Below, piece after piece: positions 18,171 to 26,022 of a stretch of DNA of 64,000 bases; position 1 is the first letter of the stretch, and each line of letters opens with the position of its first letter. The notes beneath the pieces are model-generated. The model was not told the origin of the DNA. It made no database searches and was given only the letters and a program-made list of their open reading frames with translations. The stretch is from Dactylosporangium vinaceum (GTDB taxonomy: Bacteria; Actinomycetota; Actinomycetes; Mycobacteriales; Micromonosporaceae): NCBI RefSeq assembly GCF_019904175.1, contig NZ_CP061913.1, positions 2,604,001 to 2,668,000 on the forward strand. Reading direction: 5' to 3'. The position numbers and the translations under genes are program-made.

Positions 18171-21100
18171 TCATCGCATCCGGCCCATGGCGCTGCGGAG
18201 GCGGGACAGGTCGCGGAGGCGGCGCTCGTAGGTAACGGCGAGCCCCACCAGCAGGGCGCCGGCCACGGCGAGGGGGGCCCAGCGCGGCAGGCGGTCCCAG
18301 AACAGCAGTACCTCGTGCCAGGCCAGCACCGCGAGGACGGCGCCGCCGGCCGCGATCGGGGACTTCAGGCGCCAGCGCGCGCCGGCGAGGACCACCGCGA
18401 CAGCGGCCGCCCCCAGCAGCAGGCGGCGGACCGGCTCGCCCTCGTCGACCACGACGAGCGCGAGGCTGGGCAGGAACCCGAACAGCAGCGCGGGGCCGAA
18501 CGCGACCCAGCTGGTCAGGCCCGGGCTGCGGCGGGCCGCCAGCCACCCGGCGACGAGCGCGGCCAGGCCGATCGGTGCCGTGTACGCCTCGGTAAGTGTC
18601 GACTCCCGCGCCACCAGCACCAGCTCGTAGGCGACGAGCTCGGCGACCACCGCGGCCACCGCGTGAGCCGTGCGGTGCGCTCCGGCCAGGGCCCGCACCC
18701 CCAGCGCCAGGCCCCAGAGCCCGGCGATCCCCGCGGCGGCGGCCAGGTCGGCCACGGCCAGCAGGAACGCCACCGCGGCCACGGCGTGCGCGAGCGCGTC
18801 GAGGAGCCGGCCTTCGCCCGGCCGGCGCCGCAGCAGGAAGCCACCGGCGAAGGCCGCGCCGGCCGCCGCCAGCACCAGGTACGCCGTGGCCCGCAGCGGC
18901 AGGTCCGCGGCCTGGCCGGCCGCGAACGCCAGCCACGCCCCGCCCGCCCCGGCCGCGAACCAGGCGAGCATCCGGGAGGTGATGGTCCGCCCGGCGATCC
19001 CGGTGAACGCGGCGGCGACCGTGATGACGCCGAGCGCGGCAAGTGTCGACCAGGCCGCGGCCAGACAGCCGGCCAGCCCCGGAACGATCCCGGACCAGCA
19101 GGTGAGCGCCCCCGTCACGGTCCCCGGCGACGGTTTGCGCAGCGCGGCGCCGATCGCGGTGGCGATGCCGCCGGCAAGCGTCAGCGCCGGTACCGCCGGC
19201 CAGGGCGCCCCCGCCGCGATGCATCCGAGCACGGCCCCGAGCAGCACGGGCGGCGCCGCCAGGCTCCACCGGGACAGCCCGAACCGCCCGGCCGCGAGCA
19301 CCGCCAGCACGGCGAGCAGCCCGAGCGTCACGGCCGAGGCCGCGGCACCCAGCGCCGGTGGCTGACCGTCCCACCAGCCGGTGCCGTCCGCCCCGAGCCC
19401 GACCCCGGCCGGCGCCCCCTGCCAGACCGCCCCGAGCCACGTCAACGGCCGCAGCAGCGCCTCGATCACCGCCGGCGCCAGCGACACCAGCACGAGCAGC
19501 GCCGGCACGACAGCGGCCACGGCATGCACGGGCCCGGCAGCCTGGTGGTCGGAGGCGGCGGGCGCGGTGGGCGGCTTGCGGAAGGCGCGGGCGTCCGACG
19601 CGAGCCAGACGCCGAGCAGGGCGGCCGCGCCATAGACGCCGAACCAGGTCTGCCCGCCGTTCGCCGAGGACTGGACCACGGCCGCGATCGTCACACCCGC
19701 GCCGGCCGTGGCGGTGGCGACGGTGCCGGCGTTCCCGGCCCGGCTCCCCAGCACGACGGCGGCCGCGACGACGAGGGCCAGGCCCGCCGTGGCGCCCGCG
19801 AGCGCCGGCGGGATCGGCCCCGATGCCGCCGTGCCGAGCGACGACAGCCGGAACGCGGCGGCGCCCAGGATCGGCAGGGTCAGCAGCGCGACGGCGGCGG
19901 ACGCGAGGCCCACCGCGCGCCCGGTCGCCCGGACCGCGACGGCCGTGGCCAGGGCGGCGAGCAGGGCCTGGGTCAGCAGCGTGGCGAGCGGTGAGACGAG
20001 GCCGGTGACGGCCAGGTGCGCGCCCACGACCGGCGCGGCGGCGAGGGCGAGCGTCCGGTGCGAAGCCCACAGCAGGGCAGTCGCGGTGAGCAGGACGAGC
20101 GCGGCGCCGTCGACGGCGGCGGCCAGGGCCGGGCCGCCCGGCACGCAGGCCGGGCCGGCGAACGTGAGGAGCACGAGCGCGGTCCACAGCACTGCCCGGT
20201 GCCGCAGCGCCAGCCAGAAGGCGCCGGCCAGGATCAGCAGGGCGGCCGGCTCCTGCCAGTCGAAGAGGCGGCCGGGCCCGGCCGGGTCCGGGTGCCACGC
20301 GGGGAGGGCGTGGGCGGCCGAGCGGCCGGCGGCGAGGAGGGCGAACAGCGCGTACGGGGCCGCGAACGCCGCGGTCACCACGAGCGCCCCGACCCGCGCG
20401 CCGGCGCGGAAGCGCTCCGGGACCGCGAACGCCGCGGCGATCAGCAGCAGCGCCAGCGCGGCGAACGCCACGTACCGCTGGTGCGGGAGCACCTCCGCGA
20501 CCAGCCGGGCGCCGGCCAGGGCGACGATCCCCACGGCGATGCCGGCGGCCGGGTGCGCGGTGCGCGGGTGCATCGATCCGGCCCCGACGACCAGCGCGGC
20601 CAGCAGCGCCATCACCGAGGCGATGCGCACCGCCGCCGGTACGCCATCCACAGTGGCCAGTGCATGCAGCGCGGGCGGCAGCGTGGCGAGGGCGGCGGCA
20701 CCCGCGGCGAACCAGGCGAGCGGCTCGACGGTCCGGGCCAGCAGCAGGTTGAGCCCGGCCGCGCCGGCGAACACCAGGGCCCAGCCGGTGGCGCCGGACC
20801 CGTGGTGCAGCGCGAGCAGCGGCAGCACCGGCTGGACCGCGAGGACGGCGGCCAGGCGCGGCGCCCGCAGTCCGGTCAGCGCCGCATAGCCGCCCGCGAC
20901 ACCGGCAGTGACGGCGAACGTGATGCCCGCGTAGGTCGTCGGGATCGTGGCGTCGGCCAGCCCGGCGAGGTTGACGTACCACGCCGCGTAACCGTCGAGC
21001 ACGACCAGCAGCAGCCCGAGCGCGGCGAACGTCTCCGCGGTGGCGCGCAGCCCCCGGCGCTCGACGAGCGGCGGCACGGCGAGCGTCACGAGCGTGATGA

Positions 21101-21620
21101 CCGCGAGGACGGCGGCCCGGCCGAGCACGCCGAAGCTGGCCCAGGCGACGGCCGTGAAGACGATCGCCGCCGCCCCCAGCAGCAGCCCGCCGAGGATGAA
21201 CAGCAGATTCTGCACCGTGCGCGGCGCCGCTTCCGGCCGCCGGGCGAAGCCGCCGGCCGCGTCGGGACCTGGCGCACCGGCGTCGGCGGCGACGGGGCCG
21301 GCAGCGACGAAGCCGGGCGTGGAGGGTGCCGGGCCGGCCGCGGGAGCGGGAGCGGGCGCCGGGCGGCGGTACGCGGCGGCGGCCACCTCGGCCTTGATGC
21401 GGGCCGCGAGCTGATTGCGCCGGGAGACGGTCTCGTTGTAGCGCAGCACCGCGGAGCCGAGGCGGGTGCGCGCCGCCTCGACCTCGGCGTGCAGCCGCTG
21501 CGTCTCCCCGTTGAGGCGGACGACCTCCGCGGCGTCGGGGAACGGCGGCCGCCCGCAGTTGCCGCAGCCCGACTCGAGGCCGGCCGGCGCACCGCAGAAC
21601 GGACACGGATAGCTCACCAT
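18171..21620 (-). CDS. Giant polytopic membrane protein with N-terminal zinc ribbon
   Basis: Protein of 1149 residues. It starts with a zinc-ribbon pair CPFC...CGNC (residues 6-22), then a coiled-coil segment (about 30-85), then a Pro/Ala linker. The rest (from about 145) is made almost wholly of Ala/Leu/Val-rich transmembrane helices, more than 25 by eye. Proteins of this type are conserved in actinomycetes and sometimes labelled permease, but no transport motif is visible. Function unknown. The start is clear because MVSYPCPFCG puts the ribbon at the N-terminus. It is convergent with the oxidoreductase. Confidence 0.75.
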   Translation of the reverse strand: MVSYPCPFCGAPAGLESGCGNCGRPPFPDAAEVVRLNGETQRLHAEVEAARTRLGSAVLRYNETVSRRNQLAARIKAEVAAAAYRRPAPAPAPAAGPAPSTPGFVAAGPVAADAGAPGPDAAGGFARRPEAAPRTVQNLLFILGGLLLGAAAIVFTAVAWASFGVLGRAAVLAVITLVTLAVPPLVERRGLRATAETFAALGLLLVVLDGYAAWYVNLAGLADATIPTTYAGITFAVTAGVAGGYAALTGLRAPRLAAVLAVQPVLPLLALHHGSGATGWALVFAGAAGLNLLLARTVEPLAWFAAGAAALATLPPALHALATVDGVPAAVRIASVMALLAALVVGAGSMHPRTAHPAAGIAVGIVALAGARLVAEVLPHQRYVAFAALALLLIAAAFAVPERFRAGARVGALVVTAAFAAPYALFALLAAGRSAAHALPAWHPDPAGPGRLFDWQEPAALLILAGAFWLALRHRAVLWTALVLLTFAGPACVPGGPALAAAVDGAALVLLTATALLWASHRTLALAAAPVVGAHLAVTGLVSPLATLLTQALLAALATAVAVRATGRAVGLASAAVALLTLPILGAAAFRLSSLGTAASGPIPPALAGATAGLALVVAAAVVLGSRAGNAGTVATATAGAGVTIAAVVQSSANGGQTWFGVYGAAALLGVWLASDARAFRKPPTAPAASDHQAAGPVHAVAAVVPALLVLVSLAPAVIEALLRPLTWLGAVWQGAPAGVGLGADGTGWWDGQPPALGAAASAVTLGLLAVLAVLAAGRFGLSRWSLAAPPVLLGAVLGCIAAGAPWPAVPALTLAGGIATAIGAALRKPSPGTVTGALTCWSGIVPGLAGCLAAAWSTLAALGVITVAAAFTGIAGRTITSRMLAWFAAGAGGAWLAFAAGQAADLPLRATAYLVLAAAGAAFAGGFLLRRRPGEGRLLDALAHAVAAVAFLLAVADLAAAAGIAGLWGLALGVRALAGAHRTAHAVAAVVAELVAYELVLVARESTLTEAYTAPIGLAALVAGWLAARRSPGLTSWVAFGPALLFGFLPSLALVVVDEGEPVRRLLLGAAAVAVVLAGARWRLKSPIAAGGAVLAVLAWHEVLLFWDRLPRWAPLAVAGALLVGLAVTYERRLRDLSRLRSAMGRMR

Positions 21621-21728
21621 GCCAGTCAGCGTGCGGCACCGTGGCGTCCGGCGAATCGGCTGCGGTACTCAAACCGGGCCTGAGTACCCCGACTTTGTGT
21701 CCGGCGCCGGGGAGGGCATGCTGACCGG

Positions 21729-22040
21729 ATGCGGTTGCTGACCGAGGTCGAGTACAAGGCGACGATGGAGCCGGAGCCGGTCCAGCTCGGGCCGGACGCC
21801 GACCCCCCGTTCGACTTCTGGCCCTACTTCGACCGGATCCCGCCGGGCGACCTGCAGGGGCACGACTTCTCCGAGGGCGTCGTCACCTACGCCTGGCACA
21901 TGCCGCTGGGCAACCTGCAGCACGTCCTGGTCAACTGCGAGCAGCCCAGCGTGTTCCTGGTGCTGGTCCTGGACCTCGCCGGCAACCGCGTCCTCGGCCA
22001 CTACCTGCTGGACATCCTGCGGGTCCAGGACCGGGCCTAG
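21729..22040 (+). CDS. Conserved hypothetical protein, 103 residues
   Basis: Soluble protein with acidic and aromatic patches (PPFDFWPYFDRIPPGDLQGH, then HVLVNCEQPSVFLVLVLDL, VLGHYLLD). There is no signal peptide or known motif; I do not recognise a function. It looks complete. Its TAG stop lies within the CTAG that served as the IS701 target, so the coding sequence was not altered by the insertion. Confidence 0.6.
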   Translation: MRLLTEVEYKATMEPEPVQLGPDADPPFDFWPYFDRIPPGDLQGHDFSEGVVTYAWHMPLGNLQHVLVNCEQPSVFLVLVLDLAGNRVLGHYLLDILRVQDRA

Positions 22041-22057
22041 TACTCCAACGTCACTTC
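22037..22057 (+). repeat. Left end of IS701 element with CTAG target copy
   Basis: CTAG direct repeat followed by the 17-bp left inverted repeat. It is identical over 21 bp to the complement of the right end. Confidence 0.9.
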
Positions 22058-23468
22058 GCGGCTGGGTGCGGCGTGGCGTGGGCATGAAGACGGCCACCGC
22101 GGTGATCATCGATGGTTTGTGAAGACAAAAGAAGATCAAGCGGTGGCCGCGTGCCACAGCGTAGACCCTGAGCGGTGGGGTGCGCTGCTCGACACTGGCA
22201 TGGCCCGCATCGCCGGCCGGTTCGCCCGAGCCGAGGTCCGCCGGACCGCGGCGGCGTTCGTCGCGGGTCTGCTCTCCACGGTAGAACGCAAGACCTGCTG
22301 GTCCTTGGCCGAGCACGCCGGGCATCCGGATCCGCAGCCGATGCAACGGTTGCTGCGTAAGGCGGTGTGGGACGCCGACGCCGTCCGAGACGACACCCGC
22401 GACCTGCTGCTCGAACAGGTCAGTCACGCCGACGGCGTGCTGATCGTCGATGAGACCGGCTTCGTCAAGAAAGGCCGATCCTCGGTCGGGGTCCAGCGGC
22501 AGTACACCGGTACCGCGGGCCGGATCGAGAACAGCCAGGTCGCGGTGTTCCTGGCCTACGCCTCCCCGCGCGGTCGTGGTCTGATCGACCGGCGGCTCTA
22601 CCTGCCCGAAGCCAACTGGTGTAACCAGCCAGACCGGCGCGCCCGAGCCGGCGTGCCCGACGACACCGTGTTCGCCACCAAACCGGCCCTGGCCCGGCAG
22701 ATGCTCACTGCCGCGTCCGTCGCCGGCGTTGCAGCCAGCTGGGTCACCGCTGATGAGGTCTACGGCGCCGACCCCGACCTGCGCGCCGACCTCGAAGCCC
22801 GTGGTGTCGGCTACGTCCTGGCGATCGGCTGCGACCGGCGAGTCCGCATCAACCACGGCCGCACCATCATCCGCGCCGACACCCTGACCGCCCGTGTCCC
22901 CGCCGGCAGCTGGCAGACACACAGCTGCGGCCCGGGCGCGAAAGGACCACGCACCTACCAGTGGGCCTGGATCACCACCGCCACCCATCCCGGCGAGCAT
23001 CGCTGGCTGCTCGTGCGCCGCAACCCGCACACCGGCGAAGTCGCGTTCTACCTGTGCTGGTCACCCCGGCCGGTGCCGCTGCGCGTGCTGGTCCGGGTCG
23101 CGGGCAGCCGATGGAGCGTCGAAGAACTTTTCCAGACCGGCAAGAACGAGATCGGCCTGGACCACTACCAGGTCCAGACCTGGACCAGCTGGCACCGGTT
23201 CATCACCCTGGCCATGCTCGCCCTCGCCCTGCTCACCACGCTCGTCCCAGCACCCGAGCCGGTCACCGAACCCGACCTGCAAAGCCCCACGATCGCGCTC
23301 ACCGTGCCCGAGACCCGCCGCCTCCTCAACGCCCTGACCCTCCACCGACCCATCGATCCCAGCCACGCCCTGCGCTGGTCACTTTGGCGACGAACCGTCC
23401 AAGCCCGCGCCCGCCGATCCCACTACCAGCGCAGACTCACACGCAACGGCTGAAGTGACGTTGGAGTA
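22041..23468 (+). mobile_element. IS701-family insertion sequence, intact
   Basis: A 1428-bp element. Terminal inverted repeats TACTCCAACGTCACTTC (22041-22057) and its complement (23452-23468) are perfect over 17 bp. A CTAG duplication flanks the element (22037-22040 and 23469-23472), agreeing with the 4-bp target preference known for this family. It carries one full transposase gene. Base composition is somewhat lower in GC than neighbouring genes. Perfect ends and an intact gene suggest recent arrival. Confidence 0.93.
22119..23453 (+). CDS. IS701-family DDE transposase
   Basis: Protein of 444 residues from a GTG start. The DDE catalytic residues are visible in IVDETGFVKKG (first Asp), VTADEVYG (second Asp) and WSVEELFQTGKNEIGLDHY (Glu with the downstream Y-(2)-R/K-like region). 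It fills the element from 78 bp inside the left end to the start of the right inverted repeat. There are no frameshifts, so it is likely active. Confidence 0.93.
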   Translation: MKTKEDQAVAACHSVDPERWGALLDTGMARIAGRFARAEVRRTAAAFVAGLLSTVERKTCWSLAEHAGHPDPQPMQRLLRKAVWDADAVRDDTRDLLLEQVSHADGVLIVDETGFVKKGRSSVGVQRQYTGTAGRIENSQVAVFLAYASPRGRGLIDRRLYLPEANWCNQPDRRARAGVPDDTVFATKPALARQMLTAASVAGVAASWVTADEVYGADPDLRADLEARGVGYVLAIGCDRRVRINHGRTIIRADTLTARVPAGSWQTHSCGPGAKGPRTYQWAWITTATHPGEHRWLLVRRNPHTGEVAFYLCWSPRPVPLRVLVRVAGSRWSVEELFQTGKNEIGLDHYQVQTWTSWHRFITLAMLALALLTTLVPAPEPVTEPDLQSPTIALTVPETRRLLNALTLHRPIDPSHALRWSLWRRTVQARARRSHYQRRLTRNG

Positions 23469-23472
23469 CTAG
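23452..23472 (-). repeat. Right end of IS701 element with CTAG target copy
   Basis: The 17-bp right inverted repeat followed by the second CTAG. Its CTA is also the complement of the stop codon of the response-regulator gene. Confidence 0.9.
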
Positions 23473-24128
23473 GCGTCCAGGCCCCGCTCGATGGCGTAGC
23501 GCACCAGATCCACCCGGCTGTGCAGCTGCAACTTGCCGAGGGTGTTCTGCACGTGGTTCTGCACCGTCCGGTGCGAGAGCACCAGCCGCTCGGCGATCTC
23601 CTTGTACGTCACGCCCTTCGCGACCAGGCGCAGCACCTCGGTCTCGCGCTCGGTCAGCCGGGGCGCGTCCGGGTCCTCGGCCCGGGTGACGCTGGCCAGC
23701 CGGCGGAACTCCCCGAGGACCAGGCCGGCCAGGCCCGGCGTGAACACGGCGTCGCCCTGGGCGGTGCGCTGCACGGCGGCCAGGAACTCCTCGCGGGCCG
23801 CGGACTTCACCAGGTAGCCGGTCGCGCCCGCCTTCACCGCGTCGAGCACGTCCTGCTGCTCACCGCTGGCCGACAGCATGAGGATCCGGGCGCCGGGACA
23901 GCTCGCGAGGACCCCCTGGATGACCTGCACCCCCGAGGAGTCCGGCAGCTGCAGGTCGAGCACCACGACGTCCGGGCGCACCGACGGGGCGATGCGCACC
24001 GCCTGGGCCCCCTCGCCGACCGCGGCCACCACCTCGTATCCGGCCTCGGCCAGGTCCCGCGCGACCCCCTCGCGCCACATCGGATGGTCGTCGACCACCA
24101 TCACCCGCAACTTCGCCCCGCTCTCCAC
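23469..24128 (-). CDS. macR: NarL/LuxR-family response regulator (MacR-like)
   Basis: Protein of 219 residues. The receiver domain (8-125) has DDHP acidic pocket, phospho-acceptor Asp in VVLDLQLPDS, LSAS and the Lys in YLVKSAA. The C-terminal LuxR HTH reads LTERETEVLRLVAKGVTYKE...SHRTVQNHV. It is partnered with the kinase gene 17 nt upstream. The kinase's N-terminal membrane module resembles that of MacS of the Streptomyces MacRS pair, so the symbol is given by analogy. The GTG start is the first in frame after the kinase stop. Its TAG stop is preserved by the CTAG copy of the IS element. Confidence 0.85.
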   Translation of the reverse strand: MESGAKLRVMVVDDHPMWREGVARDLAEAGYEVVAAVGEGAQAVRIAPSVRPDVVVLDLQLPDSSGVQVIQGVLASCPGARILMLSASGEQQDVLDAVKAGATGYLVKSAAREEFLAAVQRTAQGDAVFTPGLAGLVLGEFRRLASVTRAEDPDAPRLTERETEVLRLVAKGVTYKEIAERLVLSHRTVQNHVQNTLGKLQLHSRVDLVRYAIERGLDA

Positions 24129-24145
24129 CCGAACACCCTAAAGCG

Positions 24146-25267
24146 TCAGCGTGGCACCGTGAGTTCCACTTCCGTACCGGTTCCCGCGGCGGACGTCACG
24201 CTCACCGAGCCGCCCAGGTCCCGGATCCGCCCGCGGATCGACTGGGCGACGCCGAGCCGGCCGTCGAGCTCGGCCTCGGCCAGGCGCCCGTCGGGGATGC
24301 CGGCGCCGTTGTCGCGGACCGACACCGTGACCTGATCGTCGAGCTCCTCGAGGAGGATCCAGGCCCGGGCGCCGGGCCCGGCGTGCCGTTCGACATTGTC
24401 GAGGGCCGCGCCGACCGCGGCCACGACCTCGCCCGCCACCGACCCCGGCAGGAGCACCGGGGTGGCCGGGGCGGCGATCGTCACCGCCGCCGAGGCGTAG
24501 GCGTCGAGCAGCGGCCGGACGTCGACGAACGCGTCGGCCGTGGAGACCGGGCTGCCGGCCGCGACCAGGGAGCGCAGCACGGACTCCTGCTCACCGGCGA
24601 GCCGGCCCAGCTCGGCCGCCTCGCCGCCGAGCTCGGCCCCGCGCCGCTGGACCAGGGCCAGGACCTGCAGCACCGAGTCGTGGATGCCGCGGGCCAGCCG
24701 CTCGCGTTCCCGGGTGGCCGCCTCCACCTCCATGGCCTGCTGGAGCCGGGTCTCGGCGTCGATGGCGAGCCGGGCGATGTGCCCGACCCCGATGCCGGCC
24801 AGGATCATGAGCACCGGGCCGTTGGCGGTGGCCTGGCTGAAGCCGTTGCGCACGATGACGTCGGCGACGCTGAGCAGGATCGCCGCGATGGCGCCCCGGC
24901 GCCGGCCGCCGGAGATCGCCCAGGCCACGACCGGGGAGGCGACCCAGGCCATGGGCAGCGTCGGCGCGCCCACGCCGAGGCCCGGCGGGTGGACGATCCA
25001 GCGGGAGGCGAGCAGGCAGAGCGCGGCCACGGCCAGGTCGGCGCCGAGCAGGGGCCAGCCCCGCCGCTCCGGCCGCGCGTACGCCAGGCTGCTCACCACC
25101 GTCCAGACGGTCATCACCGCGATGATGAGCCAGCCGCCGAGCGGCCACGCGTATTCGCGGAAGTTGTTGACCATCAGGACGGCGGCGTAGCCGAGCGCGG
25201 TGATCCTGAACACGAGCAGCGCCCGCCACAACGGCCCCTCCAGACCGGGCAGCCGCCGCTCGCTCAT
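24146..25267 (-). CDS. macS: MacS-like sensor histidine kinase
   Basis: Protein of 373 residues. The N-terminal part (15-170) has about five or six membrane helices opening FRITALGYAAVLMVNNFREY, typical of the MacS-type sensor module. The HisKA_3 phospho-acceptor block is RERERLARGIHDSVLQVLAL. The ATPase domain has LDNVERHAG (N box), DNGAGIP (G1) and GTGTEVEL (G2). It phosphorylates the downstream response regulator. Its start is 4 nt from the ung stop, so ung-macS-macR is one transcription unit. Confidence 0.87.
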   Translation of the reverse strand: MSERRLPGLEGPLWRALLVFRITALGYAAVLMVNNFREYAWPLGGWLIIAVMTVWTVVSSLAYARPERRGWPLLGADLAVAALCLLASRWIVHPPGLGVGAPTLPMAWVASPVVAWAISGGRRRGAIAAILLSVADVIVRNGFSQATANGPVLMILAGIGVGHIARLAIDAETRLQQAMEVEAATRERERLARGIHDSVLQVLALVQRRGAELGGEAAELGRLAGEQESVLRSLVAAGSPVSTADAFVDVRPLLDAYASAAVTIAAPATPVLLPGSVAGEVVAAVGAALDNVERHAGPGARAWILLEELDDQVTVSVRDNGAGIPDGRLAEAELDGRLGVAQSIRGRIRDLGGSVSVTSAAGTGTEVELTVPR

Positions 25268-25271
25268 CCGG

Positions 25272-25946
25272 CTAGGCCCAGTGCACGGCGGGCAGGCCGG
25301 CCTCGGCGAGGGCGGCGTCGATCTGGCTGAACGGGCGCGAGCCGAGGAAGCCGGCCGGGTTCATGGGCGAGGGGTGCCCGGCCTCGATGACCACGTGCTG
25401 GGGGTTGGTGACGAGCTCGGCCTTCTTGCGCGCGTAGCTGCCCCAGAGCACGAACACGACGCGCCTGTCGAAGGCGTTGAGCGCGTGGATGGCCGCGTCG
25501 GTGAAGTGTTCCCAGCCCTTCTTGGCGTGGGTGCCCGCCTTGCCGGCCCGGACGGTCATGATCGCGTTGAGCAGCAGCACCCCGTCGGCCGCCCACGGGG
25601 TCAGGTCGCCGTTGGCGGGCGGTGTCACGCCCAGGTCCTCGCGCAGCTCCTTGTAGACGTTGCGCAGGGACGGCGGGATGGACACGCCCGGGCGCACCGA
25701 GAAGCTCAGCCCGTGGGCCTGGCCGGCCTTGAAGTAGGGGTCCTGGCCGAGGATCAGCACCCGGGCCTGCTCCGGCGGGCACAGCCGGAAGGCGGTGAAC
25801 AGGTCCTCCTGCGGCGGGAACACCGTCTGGGTCGCGTACTCCTGCTCGACGAACGTCTGCAGTCGCCGCACGACGTCGAGGTCGAGATAGGGCTTCATCA
25901 CGTCACGCCAACCGGCGGGGAGGAGCTCCAGCAGATCCAAGGACAT
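25272..25946 (-). CDS. ung: Uracil-DNA glycosylase, family 1
   Basis: Protein of 224 residues that removes uracil from DNA in base-excision repair. The water-activating motif is GQDPYFKAGQAHGLSFS. Asp and Tyr are kept, but the residue after GQDPY is Phe rather than the usual His or Pro. The Leu-loop is HPSPMN rather than HPSP[LM]S, and the uracil-binding LLLNAIMTVRAG is standard. The start ATG begins MSLDLLELLPAGW, as in family members. It leads the ung-macS-macR unit, an unusual partnering of a repair gene with a two-component pair. Confidence 0.92.
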   Translation of the reverse strand: MSLDLLELLPAGWRDVMKPYLDLDVVRRLQTFVEQEYATQTVFPPQEDLFTAFRLCPPEQARVLILGQDPYFKAGQAHGLSFSVRPGVSIPPSLRNVYKELREDLGVTPPANGDLTPWAADGVLLLNAIMTVRAGKAGTHAKKGWEHFTDAAIHALNAFDRRVVFVLWGSYARKKAELVTNPQHVVIEAGHPSPMNPAGFLGSRPFSQIDAALAEAGLPAVHWA

Positions 25947-26000
25947 GCCCGGCACTCTACGAGCCGGGTGCGACATTTTTGGTACCGGCTGTAATGCGGA

Positions 26001-26014
26001 TTTATCCGGATAAA
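26001..26014. promoter_or_regulatory. TTTATCCGGATAAA perfect palindrome
   Basis: A 14-bp perfect palindrome 8 bp before the ATG of the flavohaemoglobin-like gene and 55 bp upstream of ung. Binding there would block expression of the rightward gene. Candidate operator; regulator unknown. Confidence 0.5.
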
Positions 26015-26022
26015 ATCGGACC

